Source: Gnetum montanum (lineage: Eukaryota; Streptophyta; Gnetopsida; Gnetales; Gnetaceae). Taken from it: a DNA stretch of 31,035 nt. The position numbers and the translations under genes are program-made. The notes beneath the pieces were generated by a model that was not told the DNA's origin, ran no database searches, and worked only from the letters and a program-made list of their open reading frames with translations. Numbering within the stretch: position 1 is the stretch's first letter; each line of letters begins with the position of its first letter. The stretch covers positions 29,774 through 60,808 of the forward strand of contig MNCI01025408.1 of NCBI GenBank assembly GCA_015680685.1, in the 5' to 3' direction. This document shows positions 1-10,939 of the stretch, piece by piece.

Positions 1-600
1 CACATAGGTCTTTCCCATAGCTGCAGGAGATGAACCAATTGATGACTGTCCAGATTGAACTTGGATGCTTGAGATGTGAGTTGAAAATAGGTGAGGCGAA
101 AGATCTGCAACATCTCCAACCTGGTAAGCAAAAATTTGTTAGAATACTCTGTCTTTTGAAATAGAACATTGCATCTTCACTTCCAAATATAATATAAAAT
201 AATAGGCCTAATAACTTTCCACAGAAAATTAAGATTAGTAGAAGTAATGTTCAAGAATCCGAATATGGCATCCTCTTGAGATAGCTTGTAGGATGGAAAA
301 GCTTTAGAAGTGCACTGCCACACATGTTGAGCAAAGGGACATTGCCAAAACACATGGATAAAGTCATCTTGTCCACCACATAGAGGGCAAGTGGGATTAG
401 GAATCCCAAGATATTCTAGACGTTTTCTGATAGGAAGACCACGGTGGAGAAGACACCAAAGGAACTGCTTAATTTTGGGGAGGGTCGGAAGTTTCCAAAT
501 AAGTTGGAAGAGAGGGATCCAAAATGTTTCTGACACTTTCATTATGTTTGAACTTAGGAGTAACATGAGCCAACATCAAGATATCATATGCCTCACTTAG
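1..600 (-). pseudogene. LINE-type ORF2 C-terminal fragment with RT zinc-binding domain
   Basis: The minus-strand translation of 566-177 reads as the reverse-transcriptase zinc-binding domain (zf-RVT) found near the C-terminus of plant non-LTR retrotransposon ORF2 proteins. Visible landmarks are WKLPTLPKIKQFLWCLLHRG, then LPIRKRL, then the metal-binding cluster CPLCGGQDDFIHVFWQCPFA with the usual C-x2-C and H-x4-C spacing. Upstream on the same strand (about 600-545) another frame gives LSEAYDILMLAHVTPKF, which matches the start of this domain (S-x-AYD-L), so a frameshift lies near 540-560. Below 177 the frame stops right after LYYIWK, and weakly readable sequence continues to the window edge. 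The RT and endonuclease domains are not present. It is a 5'-truncated or fragmented LINE copy, not a gene. The domain call is firm; the exact limits are not. Confidence 0.85.
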
Positions 601-919
601 AGTTAAACCATATACTTACACTTCACTAACTTGAAGTGGGAAGACAATGATCATGAACCGATTATCAACTTCTAGCATACTTACATTGTCTATCCATGGA
701 TTACGATCTAGTTGTGCATGTGCACTCGTAACTTGTATGGTTGGAATATCCAGCTTCTCATCAAATGTGCCATTACCAGGGATGTGTTAATGTTTGCTTA
801 GTAGTTGATCTTATAGAGTTCATTGTATTAAGAATCACAAAGTTTATCTTTCACATCTTTAATCAATCTTTTTACACACACACACAAACACACACATTTA
901 AGAGTATTAAACATATAAC
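601..919. other. Spacer or retroelement leader with (CA)n microsatellite
   Basis: I see no coding sequence here. A short CA-repeat tract with one interruption lies at 874-896. By position this may include the leader or the 5' LTR end of the downstream gypsy element, but I could not find a primer-binding site or an LTR boundary, so the 5' LTR is missing, decayed or unrecognised. Confidence 0.4.
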
Positions 920-3380
920 ATGACTTCTACACTTAAGGAAAATTCATCACCTACCAAAGAAACTTATAAGAGTCATAACAAGGAATACGATGAAGAAGAC
1001 TGGAGTGTGCCTATGCAAACCAAAATTTCATATGCTCATAAAGATTCATATTATCTTAATTTCACATTTATCTTACACTAGGATGAACAGCTAAGATGGA
1101 GAGATTGGCAAGACAATGTAGTTTTTCCTCTTGAACATCTAGCACCATCAATGCTGCAAGCAACCTTAACAAGGTTGAACCTTAATCATACACAAGAAGG
1201 ATACCATGTTACTAAACACATGACCATGTCATATTAGCCTATAGAAGCACAAGTAAGAAGAGATGCTACCATGGAGACAAGACACAAGAACAACAAAGGA
1301 AAGAAAGTAACTGACAAAGTTGTCCTAGAAGAAATAAATAATGATACATTCATAATGGAGAAACTTCACCAAACTCATGAATCCCATTCACAGACACCTA
1401 TCATTCATCTAGAGGAACCTGTTAAAATACAATTGCAGTCAACCCTTGTAGAAACACTTGGGAGATATGTAGAATACTCCAAACCTAGACTGAGCTCAAG
1501 GCCTAGAGTGTTCATAGAACCACAAGAGAATGAATCACGAAGTCATAGACGTAGAACTAGCTAGCATCATTTTCCAACTTCTTCATCTTCCTCCTCATGA
1601 TCATTAGTGGAATCTAACAAAGGAGAATGAAGACCTAGAGACTAACAAGAAAACACGTAGGGATTATGAGAGACATGAATATCGAAGAAGGTATCCTAAT
1701 AAAGAAGATGATGATTATTAACAACAAAGAGATAGGATTAGGCATGAAGAAAGAGAACAATCATATGAGCATTGAGGGGATCACAAATACAATAGAGTTT
1801 ATAAATCCAAAGATCATGAAGAACCCCTATTGGCCACTAGAAACATGATTAACAATAGAGAAGCAATGTATATCTCTACTAAAACATGTAAGGAATAGTC
1901 GCATTAAGCGACTAGACATGAATAACATTCTTAGATTTGAAGGTGGATATAATGTGGATCCACAACATCATCTTCAAGCATTCCACAATGCCTATGTTCT
2001 TTACAATATCAAAGGCATAATTTAAAGTTGTGTCCTAGGACTCTCATTAAGGAAGCAGAGAGTTGGTACTGATCCTTAAAACCAGAATCGATTCAAAGAT
2101 GGAGTACCATGCTAGAACTTTTTAATAACAAGTATCAAAATTATTCAAGAATGTCAAATTTAAGGAAACAAATCCAAGGATGGAAGCATGAAATACATAA
2201 ATCCCTTAATCCATGAAATGGGAAATATTATTCTTTACTACATAGATGTTGAGGCCATGGATTTTCAGAAAGGCAACAACTAAGGCATATTATTGATGGG
2301 TTAAGAAACAAAACTAGAGAAACTCTTAGGGTATATGCCCAAGGTAGATTATCAAAAATGATAACTCATCAAATTCAAAGATTGATAGACCAAGTGGCCA
2401 AAGAAGAAGGATAATTAAAGAAGAGGGAATTAGCTAAAGAAGACAACTGAGATCCAACAAGAAGAAAAAGAGCTTTTAGAATGTGCAATAGACAAGAAGA
2501 TGAAACTTTTAAGGATGTCATTCAAAAGAAGACTCTACTTATCCAGAAATTGATCAATGACATTATGACAAAGGTAGAGAAAATATGGGACTCAATGGAG
2601 GAAACTAAACAAGCCCTAAACAAGAATAAAAAAAGAAGAGATAATGGATAAGAGAATTACAAACATAAAGAAAATGTTGCTACAAATGAAGAATTAACAG
2701 ACTCTAGTTCAGAAGATGAAGAAAAATGTAAAGTGTGCTAATATGAACATCCTAAGGGATGTTGTCTTACGATGGCCCACTTACAAGAGTCTGGGACATA
2801 CACACTCAATCCAAGATTCATCAAGAAACAAATACCAAGATAATTACCTTATCCACAAGGTAACTTTTGACAACCTTATCAACCATCATACTATTCAAGA
2901 AGAGCCTATCCTCAACCACAAGAGAAATACCATCAAGAGTGACAACAACCACAAGCATGGGAAATGCCACTGCTAAGGAAACTATATCCATATAGGCAAC
3001 TCAATCCTTATGAATATTACGTTCAACTTCCAATCTCTCTAGGAAATGCTCCAATCCATACTTCCTCTCACTACTGTCCACCATAGTATTATAGATCCAC
3101 TACTCCAAGAATGGATCCAAATTCTTATGTACATCAACCAAAAACTAGTTCATTAGTTTAGCCTCTTGATTCTCCACCACCAATACTGTCATTAGTTATG
3201 TAAGGAAAACTGCCAACATAATCATAGGAAAAGAATGCTACTAGGGTAGTAAATATGCAAGAGGATGTAATAATAAATGAACCTAAATCCAAAAATGTTA
3301 ATTTTTCACAACAAGTCTAGAAAGGGTTCAGAGGATGGTAGCTTCACCTACATTAACCCCATCCATACATACTCATCAAG
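920..3380 (+). pseudogene. Gypsy gag polyprotein remnant
   Basis: The first plausible start is the ATG at 920; its frame can be followed through one in-frame stop to about 1561, giving a charged, low-complexity N-terminus. After frameshifts, 1665-1850 encodes an Arg/Glu-rich stretch. The capsid-like core appears at about 1918-2030 (NILRFEGGYNVDPQHHLQAF) and continues in another frame from about 2036 (RTLIKEAESWY, then SIQRWSTMLELFNNKY), which is the usual retrotransposon gag pattern around a conserved W-Y. Near 2728-2765 a Cys/His cluster (C-x2-C, then H and C) may be a degraded zinc knuckle, followed by a Gln/Pro/Tyr-rich region to about 3000. Stops and frameshifts make it non-functional. 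The gag identity is well supported; exact ends are approximate. Confidence 0.75.
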
Positions 3381-3439
3381 GAAATACCAAGCTTCCATAT
3401 TCTAATGATCTAAGTTTGTCCATTGTCATGCTCACTCAA

Positions 3440-3800
3440 ACTATCACACACTATCAAGATAGGAGCACTTCCCAAGAAGAAAAAAGATCCTAAAAGTCCC
3501 TTAGTATATCTTCAAATAATAGTTCATCAACCATGCAAAGCTTTACTAGATTATGGGTTAGGAGTAAATTTGATTTCACAAGATATGTACAAAGCTTGGA
3601 ATCTTCCTTCATTAAGGAAAAGCAACATCTGATTAGAGCGTAGTGAACTAGTTAATCACTGTTCCACTTGGATAGGTGGATGATGTCATTACCACCATAA
3701 GTGGATGGTCCTACCCTACTAATTTCTTAGTGATACATGTGGGGAAAAATAAGGAATAATTTTCTATAATTATGGGAAGAGCATAGCTTAGCATGGTGGA
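3440..3800 (+). pseudogene. Gypsy aspartic protease remnant
   Basis: The reading frame at 3423-3632 contains LVYLQIIVHQPCKALLDYG followed by LGVNLISQDMYKAW. This matches the retroviral-type aspartic protease core of plant gypsy elements, where a hydrophobic strand leads to L-D-(S/T)-G-A-x-x-N-L-I. The residue after the catalytic Asp is Tyr instead of Ser or Thr, and Ala is Leu, so the active-site loop is damaged. In a shifted frame about 3665-3780 reads VDDVITTISGW and then FLVIHVGKN, the expected second half (flap side and ILGR-like strand, here IIMGRA). A stop at 3630-3640 ends the first frame. The protein would have processed Gag-Pol; this copy cannot. Confidence 0.75.
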
Positions 3801-4439
3801 TGCCAAGCTAGAAATTATAGACTTGTCCTTGGAAATTTACAAGGAAGATGAAGCTAAAATCATACAAAGACACCAAGTTCCATGTATCGCATATAGTGAT
3901 AACAAGTGCAATTTCATGTAGAAAATCTAGGCCATCAAATAAGAGATTAGTATAGCATGCAATCAATATGTAGAAGATGTGTGTGTGAAACAAATTTTGT
4001 ATGCAATAACCAATAAACAAGAAGGCACCAAGTGGCTAATTACTAAAAAAGAGACATAGTCTAAAATGTACATGGAGCCATCTAATTAAATTATAAGTTC
4101 CTATATTAAAGAAGTTGATGAGTTAAAGTAGTTAAGAAAGAAAAATCCTTATGTATACTCACATGACAAAGAAGACATCAAGTGGGGATAACTAGAAATT
4201 CTAGATAAGTATGAACTAGAACCTTTAGAACTGATATCCCTACCAGATGTACTAGAGTATGCATTTCTAAATAATAAGAAACTGGTAATTATTAATGCCA
4301 AAATTGATAAAGAATAGAATAGAAGATTATTGGAAGTAGTGAATAAATGGCCAATAGCATTTGCATAGTCTTATGATGAAACAATAGAAATAGATCCACG
4401 TATATGCCAACATGGAATATACAATGATCCAACTATCAA
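3801..4439 (+). pseudogene. Gypsy protease-RT linker
   Basis: The stretch between protease and RT reads in one frame with several stops. Its end, about 4205-4440, reads YELEPLELISLPDVLEYAFL, then KLLEVVNKWPIAFA-like sequence, then a DPRICQH motif. This is the conserved tether that precedes the RT palm in Athila/Tat-type pol genes. No other function is suggested. Confidence 0.6.
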
Positions 4440-5325
4440 ACCTTGCTACTAGCCTTAAAGAAGATAGAATCCTAAACTCAAAGAAGTAGTCAAACAAGAA
4501 CTTGAAAAATGTTTAAAAGCTAGGTTAATCTACCTAATAGTAGATAATGAATGAATCAGTCCCTTGGTCATTGTCCCAAAGAAGGATGGCAAGTGAAGGG
4601 TATGCATTAACTTCTAGTTGTTGAATTCGGTAACATTTAAGGATAATTTTTCCTTACCATTTGTTAACCAAGTCCTTGACACCATTGCAATATACAAGTA
4701 CTACAGTTTCCTTGATGGGTACAATGGGTATAATTAGATCCGCATTACACTAGAAGATCAAGAGAAGACCACATTCATCAATCCATAGGGGACATTTTCT
4801 TACAAGAAAATTCCTTTTAGCTTGTGTAATTCTCTTGCTATTTTCCAAAGACTAGTACTGAGCATCTTCCAAAAATAGACTAGTAATGGAATAGAGGTAT
4901 TCATGGATGATTTTTCCACTTATGGGCTAGACTTCAAAAAAGCATTGGACCAATTAGAGCAAGTTTTGAAAAGATGTATTGAAACTAATCTAAAGCTTAA
5001 TTAGCAAAAGAGCCATTTAATGATCTAAGATAGTATTATTCTAGGACATAAAGTATCTCAAAAAAGAATAGACGTAGATATGAATAAAATAAGAGTCATT
5101 AAAAATATCATCCAGAGGTCATAGACTAGTAAGGATGTTAGATCATTCCTTGGCCATATAGGATATTATAGAAGATTTATTAAAAAAATTTAAAAGATAG
5201 CAAAGCCGTTAATAAAACTAACAAAGAAAGATGCACTATCTTAATGGACAAAATAGTGTAAGAAGGCATTCGAGACATTAAAGTAGAAGTTGATTGAAAC
5301 ACCAATCCTTTGACTCCAAATTAAT
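4440..5325 (+). pseudogene. Gypsy reverse transcriptase remnant
   Basis: One frame can be followed for about 885 bases without an indel but with 16 stops (10 TAG, 4 TAA, 2 TGA). Motifs in order: NPKLKEVVKQELEKCLKA, then PLVIVPKKDGK, CINF, FLDGYNGYN, the catalytic box VFMDDFSTYG (Met-Asp-Asp codons at 4903-4911, intact), LEQVLKRCIETNLKLN, ILGHKVS, and VRSFLGHIGYYRRFI, followed by a connection segment ending KLIETPIL. This is a full-length RT domain of the Ty3/gypsy type, which would copy element RNA into cDNA in a cytoplasmic particle. Many stops fall where the family has Gln or Trp. A one-base frameshift near 5325 separates it from RNase H. Confidence 0.9.
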
Positions 5326-5705
5326 TTAAGCCCTTTCACATTATGACAGATGCTTCAAACTATGCACTAGGCATAGTACTTTCTTCAACTCAATGATCAA
5401 AATAGACCATATTACATACACTGTCTCAGTTGAAGCATCACTAGAGAATAACTTAACTATGCTACTACAGGAAAGAAGTTGATGACCTTGGTGTATGCCC
5501 TTGAAAAATTTAGACATTAAGTGCTTGGGTATCCTATTTACATCCAAACAGATCATAGTGCCATCAAGTTCTTGATGAATACACCAAAAATTATTCTAAG
5601 GGTGATACCATGGCTCATGATACTATAGGAGTTTGATATCATAATGATAGAAAAGAAAGGAACTAAAAATGTTGTAGACAATCATTTTTCAAGACTAATA
5701 TGAAA
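5326..5705 (+). pseudogene. Gypsy RNase H remnant
   Basis: The frame starting with HIMTDASNYALGIVLSS (about 5337-5390) is the beginning of the RNase H domain that follows RT in Ty3/gypsy pol. After an indel, about 5461-5700 reads LVYALEKFRH, YPIYIQTDHSAIKFL and IEKKGTKNVVDNHFSRL, the conserved end of the domain with the TDH and N-x-x-D-x-x-SRL patterns. Stops and at least two frameshifts are present. Identification is firm from motif order. Confidence 0.85.
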
Positions 5706-5759
5706 ACCACATGAATAAGATGAACCATTATTAGACCAATTTCCCAATGAAAATTTGTT

Positions 5760-6660
5760 TACAAACACAAAAATGATTGTTAACTCAACAAACAAGTCAT
5801 GGATTACTGATTACGTGACTTATATCACTAAACAAGAGCTTCTTGTTAAGTAGAATAGGAAACAAAAACAACAGTTCCTTTACAAAGTTAAAAAATACAT
5901 GGAAATTAATGGGAATCTTTACAAGATATCTGTTGATGGACAAGTAAGATGGTGCATTGTAAAAGAGAGCCAATAAAGAATTTTATAGGATGTGCATGAG
6001 GGACCATGTGGTGGTCACTATGCAGCATGCAAAATAGTATTGAAGTAATGATGGCAGGCTACATTTGGCCTACCATATTCAAGGATGTACATAAATTCAC
6101 TTAATCTTCTAAAAGATGACAATGCAATAGAGGATTAATAGTTAGAAATGAAGATCATCAACAATGGATCCAAACATTAAATCCATTTGATATTTGGGGA
6201 ATTGATTTTATGAGATCCATTAGATATCTTATGAGAAATCATACATTATAGTGATAGTTGATTATTACATGAAGTGGGTAGAAGCATTTGTAATCAAATA
6301 TTACACCACTAAAACAACTACTAAATTCTTTCAACAACACATGCTAAATAGATTTGGAGTACAATGCATGCTCATATCCAACAATGGAACACATTTTACA
6401 AGATCTACATTTAAGAAGCTAATGCAACAACTTGGGGTGAATCACAAATTAACTACACCATACTATCTACAAGAAAATGGTTAAGTAAAAGTGACTAACT
6501 AAGAAATCACTAAAATATTAACTAGAATAGTTAGTCGATTTAGAAAGGATTGAAGCACTAAGTTGAATGATTCTCTATGGGCATATAAGTCCACATGAAA
6601 ACTCCCAATAGGATACTCATCCTATGAGCTAGTTTATGGAAAACTTCCTAACTACCAATC
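5760..6660 (+). pseudogene. Gypsy integrase remnant
   Basis: The segment begins with the pre-integrase region (WITDYVTYITKQELL, then the zinc-binding N-terminal part HEGPCGGHYAACKIV at about 5994-6040). The catalytic core follows: FDIWGIDFM (about 6187-6213), then an open stretch 6251-6484 with VDYYMKWVEAF, LISNNGTHF and VNHKLTTPYY, and finally LNDSLWAYKST and YSSYELVYGKLP at about 6562-6650. In the DDE triad the first Asp (in GIDF) is kept, the second position is Asn (codon 6380-6382) where the family has Asp, and the position expected to be Glu is Lys (6488-6490), after a TAA stop at 6482. The protein would insert element cDNA into the genome; this copy is inactive. Confidence 0.88.
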
Positions 6661-7099
6661 CAAGTAGAGCTACAAACCTTAACTACTACTAGTGAACTTG
6701 ACTTGGATCTAAACTTAGCTCAAACTTAACCTTCTAAAAGAAAGTAGCCTTGTAACTCTAATGAGTAATGATGTATACAAACAATACTCCAAATGTAGGC
6801 ATGATGCATGAATATGATAAGTATTAATCCAACCGAGGTATAAATTCCTCTATTACAATCCTAGTCATATGCCATAAAAGGCTAAGTTAAACCTTATGGG
6901 AAGAATTCTATATCATTCATGCAACATATCCATTAGGCACCATGTAGATCTATCACTTGACTAGCCCACACAAGCTTACCCTAATTAATATTCAATAAGT
7001 CAAACCATTCTATGAACATCTTGACTCCTCTATGGATTCTATCCTATTTACCAAATCATCCTTAACCTATTCCATCTTTTAGTTAGCTATTTTTAATGA

Positions 7100-7111
7100 T
7101 AGTCATGGGGG
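7100..7111 (+). other. Candidate polypurine tract and LTR start of the gypsy element
   Basis: TAGTCATGGGG is followed by GTGTC about 440 bases after the integrase motifs, so a 3' LTR could begin with TG at 7112. The same 11 bases recur at 13460-13470 before another TG-starting segment. In some plant gypsy elements a similar G-rich string is internal, so the boundary is tentative. Confidence 0.4.
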
Positions 7112-8700
7112 TGTCTAGTGTGACACTTAAGCACTAAACCTTTTTCTTTTCTTACTACTTTTTCATATTCTTTGATATATTTTCTATTCTTTTATCTTTT
7201 TCTATTTCTTAATCATTTTATATTTTTTAATATTTTTTAAATTATTTTTACATTTTTGCATTCTTACCATCTTTTACTATTTTTTATCATTTTTCTATGA
7301 TTTTTATCATCTTTCTTGTACACATTTTTTTTGACTTTTCTAATAAAATAAAAAGGAATAAAGCAACATGTAGTCCTAATAATGAGAAAATCACCCTATG
7401 TTATTAAATCATGGAAGGATTGATTCTATATACAATGAAACCACACCATCCCTACACTCATTTACAATAATAAGAGGTTCTTACTATGGCCATAATGATA
7501 TTCTTTTCATGATAAAACTAAAATAAATTTATAATCATTATGTCTAAATAGAAAAGTAAAGAACCAAGTGGGAATGAAAAGGGTATGACATCAAGGAAAT
7601 TTGTTGATTCTCCTAGACTACTACTAGAAGTCTTATGATGTTGTTAAGTTGTATTATTTACTTGATTTCTAACAAAAGGTAAAATTATGAATAAAATAAA
7701 TGTTACCTTATTGTGTCACTGGAAAGACATCTTACCCATGTTTGAAGGTAGTCCTTTGGTAAGGTTGATACAATAAAAATACAATAAATACATAGAATAA
7801 AATTTCTAGGGGTCCCATTGGAAAGGCATGTTATCCATGCCTAAATGTACAAGGCTTCTTAGAAATCTCAAAAATAAAGTGTGTTGTTAATAAAATTTTT
7901 CTTTAAACTTCATTACTAAGTGTTAATACTTCTTGCAACAATGGTAGTCTTGTGGTTGTTAGTTTAGGATGATGCAACGTAATGTCATTAGTAAGTGGTA
8001 TGGAATTGGTTTGGATCTTGGACAAAAAGGCTTATGATCACTTTAACCATACATCATACATAGCAATTCATTATGCCTATAATAAGACACTTCACATCCC
8101 AATTTCTGCAATCCTTTCTAATCTCATTCCATCTCATTGGTATATATAATCATAATTCAATAGTTTTGTACAATGTAGTGTTATTTTTTCATTTGTGTGC
8201 TATTAACATGTGTGTTTTGCAAGACAAGTGTGTTCTAGATTCAACTCCTTGAATTCCTATGAACACTTGTAAACATATTTATACTAGGAAACTAAGGGTT
8301 GAAGTTTGCTTTGGGAAGGGCCCACTTCTATAACTCTTGTATCTCATACCTAATGATCAATTTCACATCATCTTGTGCCTCTAAGAAACTTTAGCCATCA
8401 ATGTTTACTTTTCTAAATTCTCATATCTAATCATACTCTTGGCAATTCTCACTACCATCACTTATACATCTAATTGATCTTCTTGACCAAAGACTCCATC
8501 TTTATGATCTTTGATTATCAAGTTTTCATAATCTAAGCACCATCTATAATCAAAGACCCTTTAGAAAACTTCAACATCTTCCAAACTATCCATTTAACTC
8601 AATTGATTCATCAAAAATTGCTTAAAAATCAAAATTTTTTAACAGTGACATTGTAGCTACAATGTCTTAGGTCCTATGATCTCATAGCTACAATTTCATA
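7112..8700 (+). other. 3' non-coding region, probably LTR, of the gypsy element
   Basis: There is no coding sequence. It opens with a strongly T/C-rich stretch (about 7138-7335). Two diverged segments with the pattern GGAAAG-CAT-TTA-CCATG-TT lie near 7725-7860, the second holding an inverted repeat (AGGCATG/CATGCCT). A TATA-like string (TATATATAATC) at about 8141-8151 may be the LTR promoter. I found no matching 5' copy in the window, so the LTR extent is unknown. An ambiguous base (n) is at 8704. Confidence 0.35.
8647..8666. repeat. Perfect 20-bp palindrome
   Basis: GACATTGTAGCTACAATGTC is identical to its reverse complement. A related imperfect string (CATAGCTACAATTTCAT) follows at about 8683-8699. 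Its role is unknown. Confidence 0.95.
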
Positions 8701-9210
8701 TTTNAAGTTCATGTTGTTTTTCAAAGCCTTTGATGCCCAAACTTCCAAGCTCCCTAACTTCCTTACCATAGCTCTGATTTGCATGATTTTCAAATCCTCT
8801 TAATCATAGAGTGACAAACTTAGTCGTGGGAGAGAGTACTATGCATAGAAGAATCAAATTGAGCCAAATTTTTCTAACACCAGAAGAGAATATCAAGGGT
8901 AAGAATAGGATAAAATAAAAATATTTTAATCAGATAATTAAACAAAAGGTAATGTACCTAATCGATTCTTTTAGCTAACCATCCAATAACACAATAAACA
9001 AGCAAAAATAATCCTGATAAGTCTTAATAATTAAAGGAATAATAAAAAGGATTTCTTTTTAAATTTTTCTAACTCTATAATCATAGTAAGAGCCATAGGT
9101 AATAATAAGAATAAAAATTTAAATAAAACCAAGGATTTGTAAAAGGAATATAAATACTACAGACTATTTCAATCCTTGTATAAGCTTAAATAAATCTTTG
9201 ATGATTATAG
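8701..9210. other. AT-rich non-coding stretch
   Basis: There are no recognisable domains, only A-rich sequence with many short poly-A and AATAA strings. It may be the leader of the element whose coding remnant starts at about 9211. Confidence 0.4.
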
Positions 9211-9705
9211 ATGGCTCCCAAAAATACCTGTAGTAGAAGGATCCTCACAACATGGAAGTAAAAAACCACAAGGCTAAGGAAGAGAATAAGTGAGAGAAAA
9301 AATGCCAAAAGTAGAGTAGGATGTCCAATCCTTTAGCATCCACCAACAAACACCTACTACTAAATAATCTACATAGGCTAAGGAAGAATCACCAATAGCT
9401 CCAAAATATGGATGACACCTCATACTATTAGTAGAATGTCTCCAAGCTATTCAAGATAAGTCCATCATGTCCGTAGTAATTATGGAACTAAATTTTAGAC
9501 CATTCATAGAGTTTGATCCTGACAAATTCTAAACCCAACTCCAAGCCCCTCTTTTATGGCCAACTCTATCATGTAATGGTGAATGGTACCTAGGAGAAGT
9601 GTACCAATCCTAGAAGAATAACCAAGATGATGCTACCATTAAGATCAATGGAGTCTTAGTGCCTTACTTCATTGAAGCCATTGCAAAGGTACTTAATGTG
9701 GACCA
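9211..9705 (+). pseudogene. Unrecognised element-encoded coding remnant, first part
   Basis: An ATG at 9211, followed after a one-base shift by a frame that stays protein-like to about 9708, includes PKVE, ECLQAIQDKSIMSVVIMELN, FRPFIEFDPDKF, LLWPTLSCNGEWYLGEVYQS and ATIKINGVLVPYFIEAIAKV. About nine in-frame stops (TAA, TAG and TGA) break it, but no indel is needed after the first. The alternating hydrophobic segments look like a folded domain that once was coding. I do not recognise a family. Its position before an LTR-like segment suggests an accessory or non-canonical ORF of a non-autonomous LTR element. It could also be a diverged gag. Confidence 0.45.
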
Positions 9706-9719
9706 TTGAACTTAGAAGG

Positions 9720-10930
9720 GAAGGTGAGATGAATAAGTTTCCCAAATTAAAAATTAAATAAAAAAAGCACAAATTAAAACTTAAATAAACAAAGCACACA
9801 CCAAATTTAAAGTGATTCCCCGACATGGGTAGCCCACACTCAAAGGGTATATTGCAAGCACACCTCTAGACTTTTTTGCTCTTAAATTTTGGTTGAGGGA
9901 TCCACGCCCTGTATAGTTTTCAAGCCCCACTCTGAAGTGCTGTACCATAGCACCAATCACTCAACCTTGAAAGGTCCTATTAGGCTTGGAAATGTGGTTT
10001 TAAGGCTTCCACAACCTTTACAATCTTGTGCTTTATACCAAAGTGTTATACTATAACACCAACAACTCAATCCCATAGGTTCTCAACAAGCTCTAGCACA
10101 TCAACCCTACAGGAAAATAAGAATAAGAATTACAACAGATAATTGCAACTCAGTTTGTTGATCCTTGTACAATTAGGTACAACACACTTTACAATGCCAA
10201 AATGATAAGACAATTAGGAGCAACAAAGAATTCAATGATTATAGATGATCATACAATGAATACAAGGCTTCCACTTTTTCCAATGCACATCAAATCTTCT
10301 TATAGTTGTTGTGTTTCTAAATCCTTCTTGAAACTCATGCAACAACTAGCCAATGGTTATTAACGATCATGGGAGATGTCTTCTTTGTGCTTGAGATGTC
10401 TCTTTGAATCTACCTTCAATTCTAGAAAGACATATTTGTTTCATGAAATATGTCTTTTTAAAGTTTCCATTCTTTCGGGTACTAGCCTTGATTCAATGAA
10501 GATATCTTTTTGTGATGAAGATGTCTTTGCCTAGAGAAAGACGTATACTATTTCTTGAAAATGTCTTTGCCTAAGATTACTCCAATTTTACCAAGATATC
10601 TGCTATTTTCTAGAGACATCTTTCTTCCACTTTCTTTGTCTTTTTAATGCATCATTCCTTGTCCATAGCCTTGAGCTTCTACATGCTTTGATAATGATAA
10701 TTTTTCTTGTACAGTATCTTGTCCTTATCCACATTCTTTGAATATTCATTTGAAAATCATGTGGGTGACCTCCTCCTTTGAGCTCTAAATAGTTTATTCC
10801 TTTTCCTCTTTAGTTCATCTTGGTTTTCCATGTATTTAGTCTTGCAAAAAAAATAATCATCAATTTTACTTCATGCAAACAACCTTTGACTCAATTTTAC
10901 TTAACATTTTAACACACACCAAAATATATT
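9720..10930. other. Non-coding segment that seems to interrupt the second element
   Basis: Coding-like sequence stops at about 9705 and resumes at about 10940. Between them I see no protein motif. Two diverged direct repeats occur at about 9935-9990 and 10037-10092 (AGTG-T-TACCATAGCACCAA-ACTCAA versus AGTG-T-TACTATAACACCAA-ACTCAA). Part of 10390-10620 has several ATGTCTTT/GACATCTTT-like words. This may be an inserted element, but I could not define ends or a target-site duplication. Confidence 0.35.
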
Positions 10931-10939
10931 AAAGGGTCG

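Larger units (their letters stand above)
920..7111 (+). mobile_element. Decayed Ty3/gypsy LTR retrotransposon (Athila/Tat-like), internal region
   Basis: The plus strand carries gag, protease, reverse transcriptase, RNase H and integrase in that order, which is the Ty3/gypsy arrangement (integrase after RT). The wording of the RT (VFMDDFSTYG, LEQVLKRCIETNLKLN, VRSFLGHIGYYRRFI) and of the protease-RT linker resembles the Athila/Tat branch of plant gypsy elements more than chromoviruses; this lineage call is from memory of the family and is provisional. Every domain carries stops, and frameshifts occur in gag and near 5325. The internal region ends at a G-rich tract (TAGTCATGGGG, 7100-7110) that could be the polypurine tract. 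No 5' LTR was found in the window. Confidence 0.85.

Noticed and set aside
5341-5556. Minus-strand 71-codon frame
   Set aside because: It is opposite the gypsy RNase H domain and is a shadow.
4440-6660. Reading the abundant TAG codons as reassigned to glutamine (alternative genetic code)
   Set aside because: TAG also falls at Trp and other positions, TAA and TGA stops and frameshifts are present, and the elements are typical plant ones. Decay of CAG sites explains it better.
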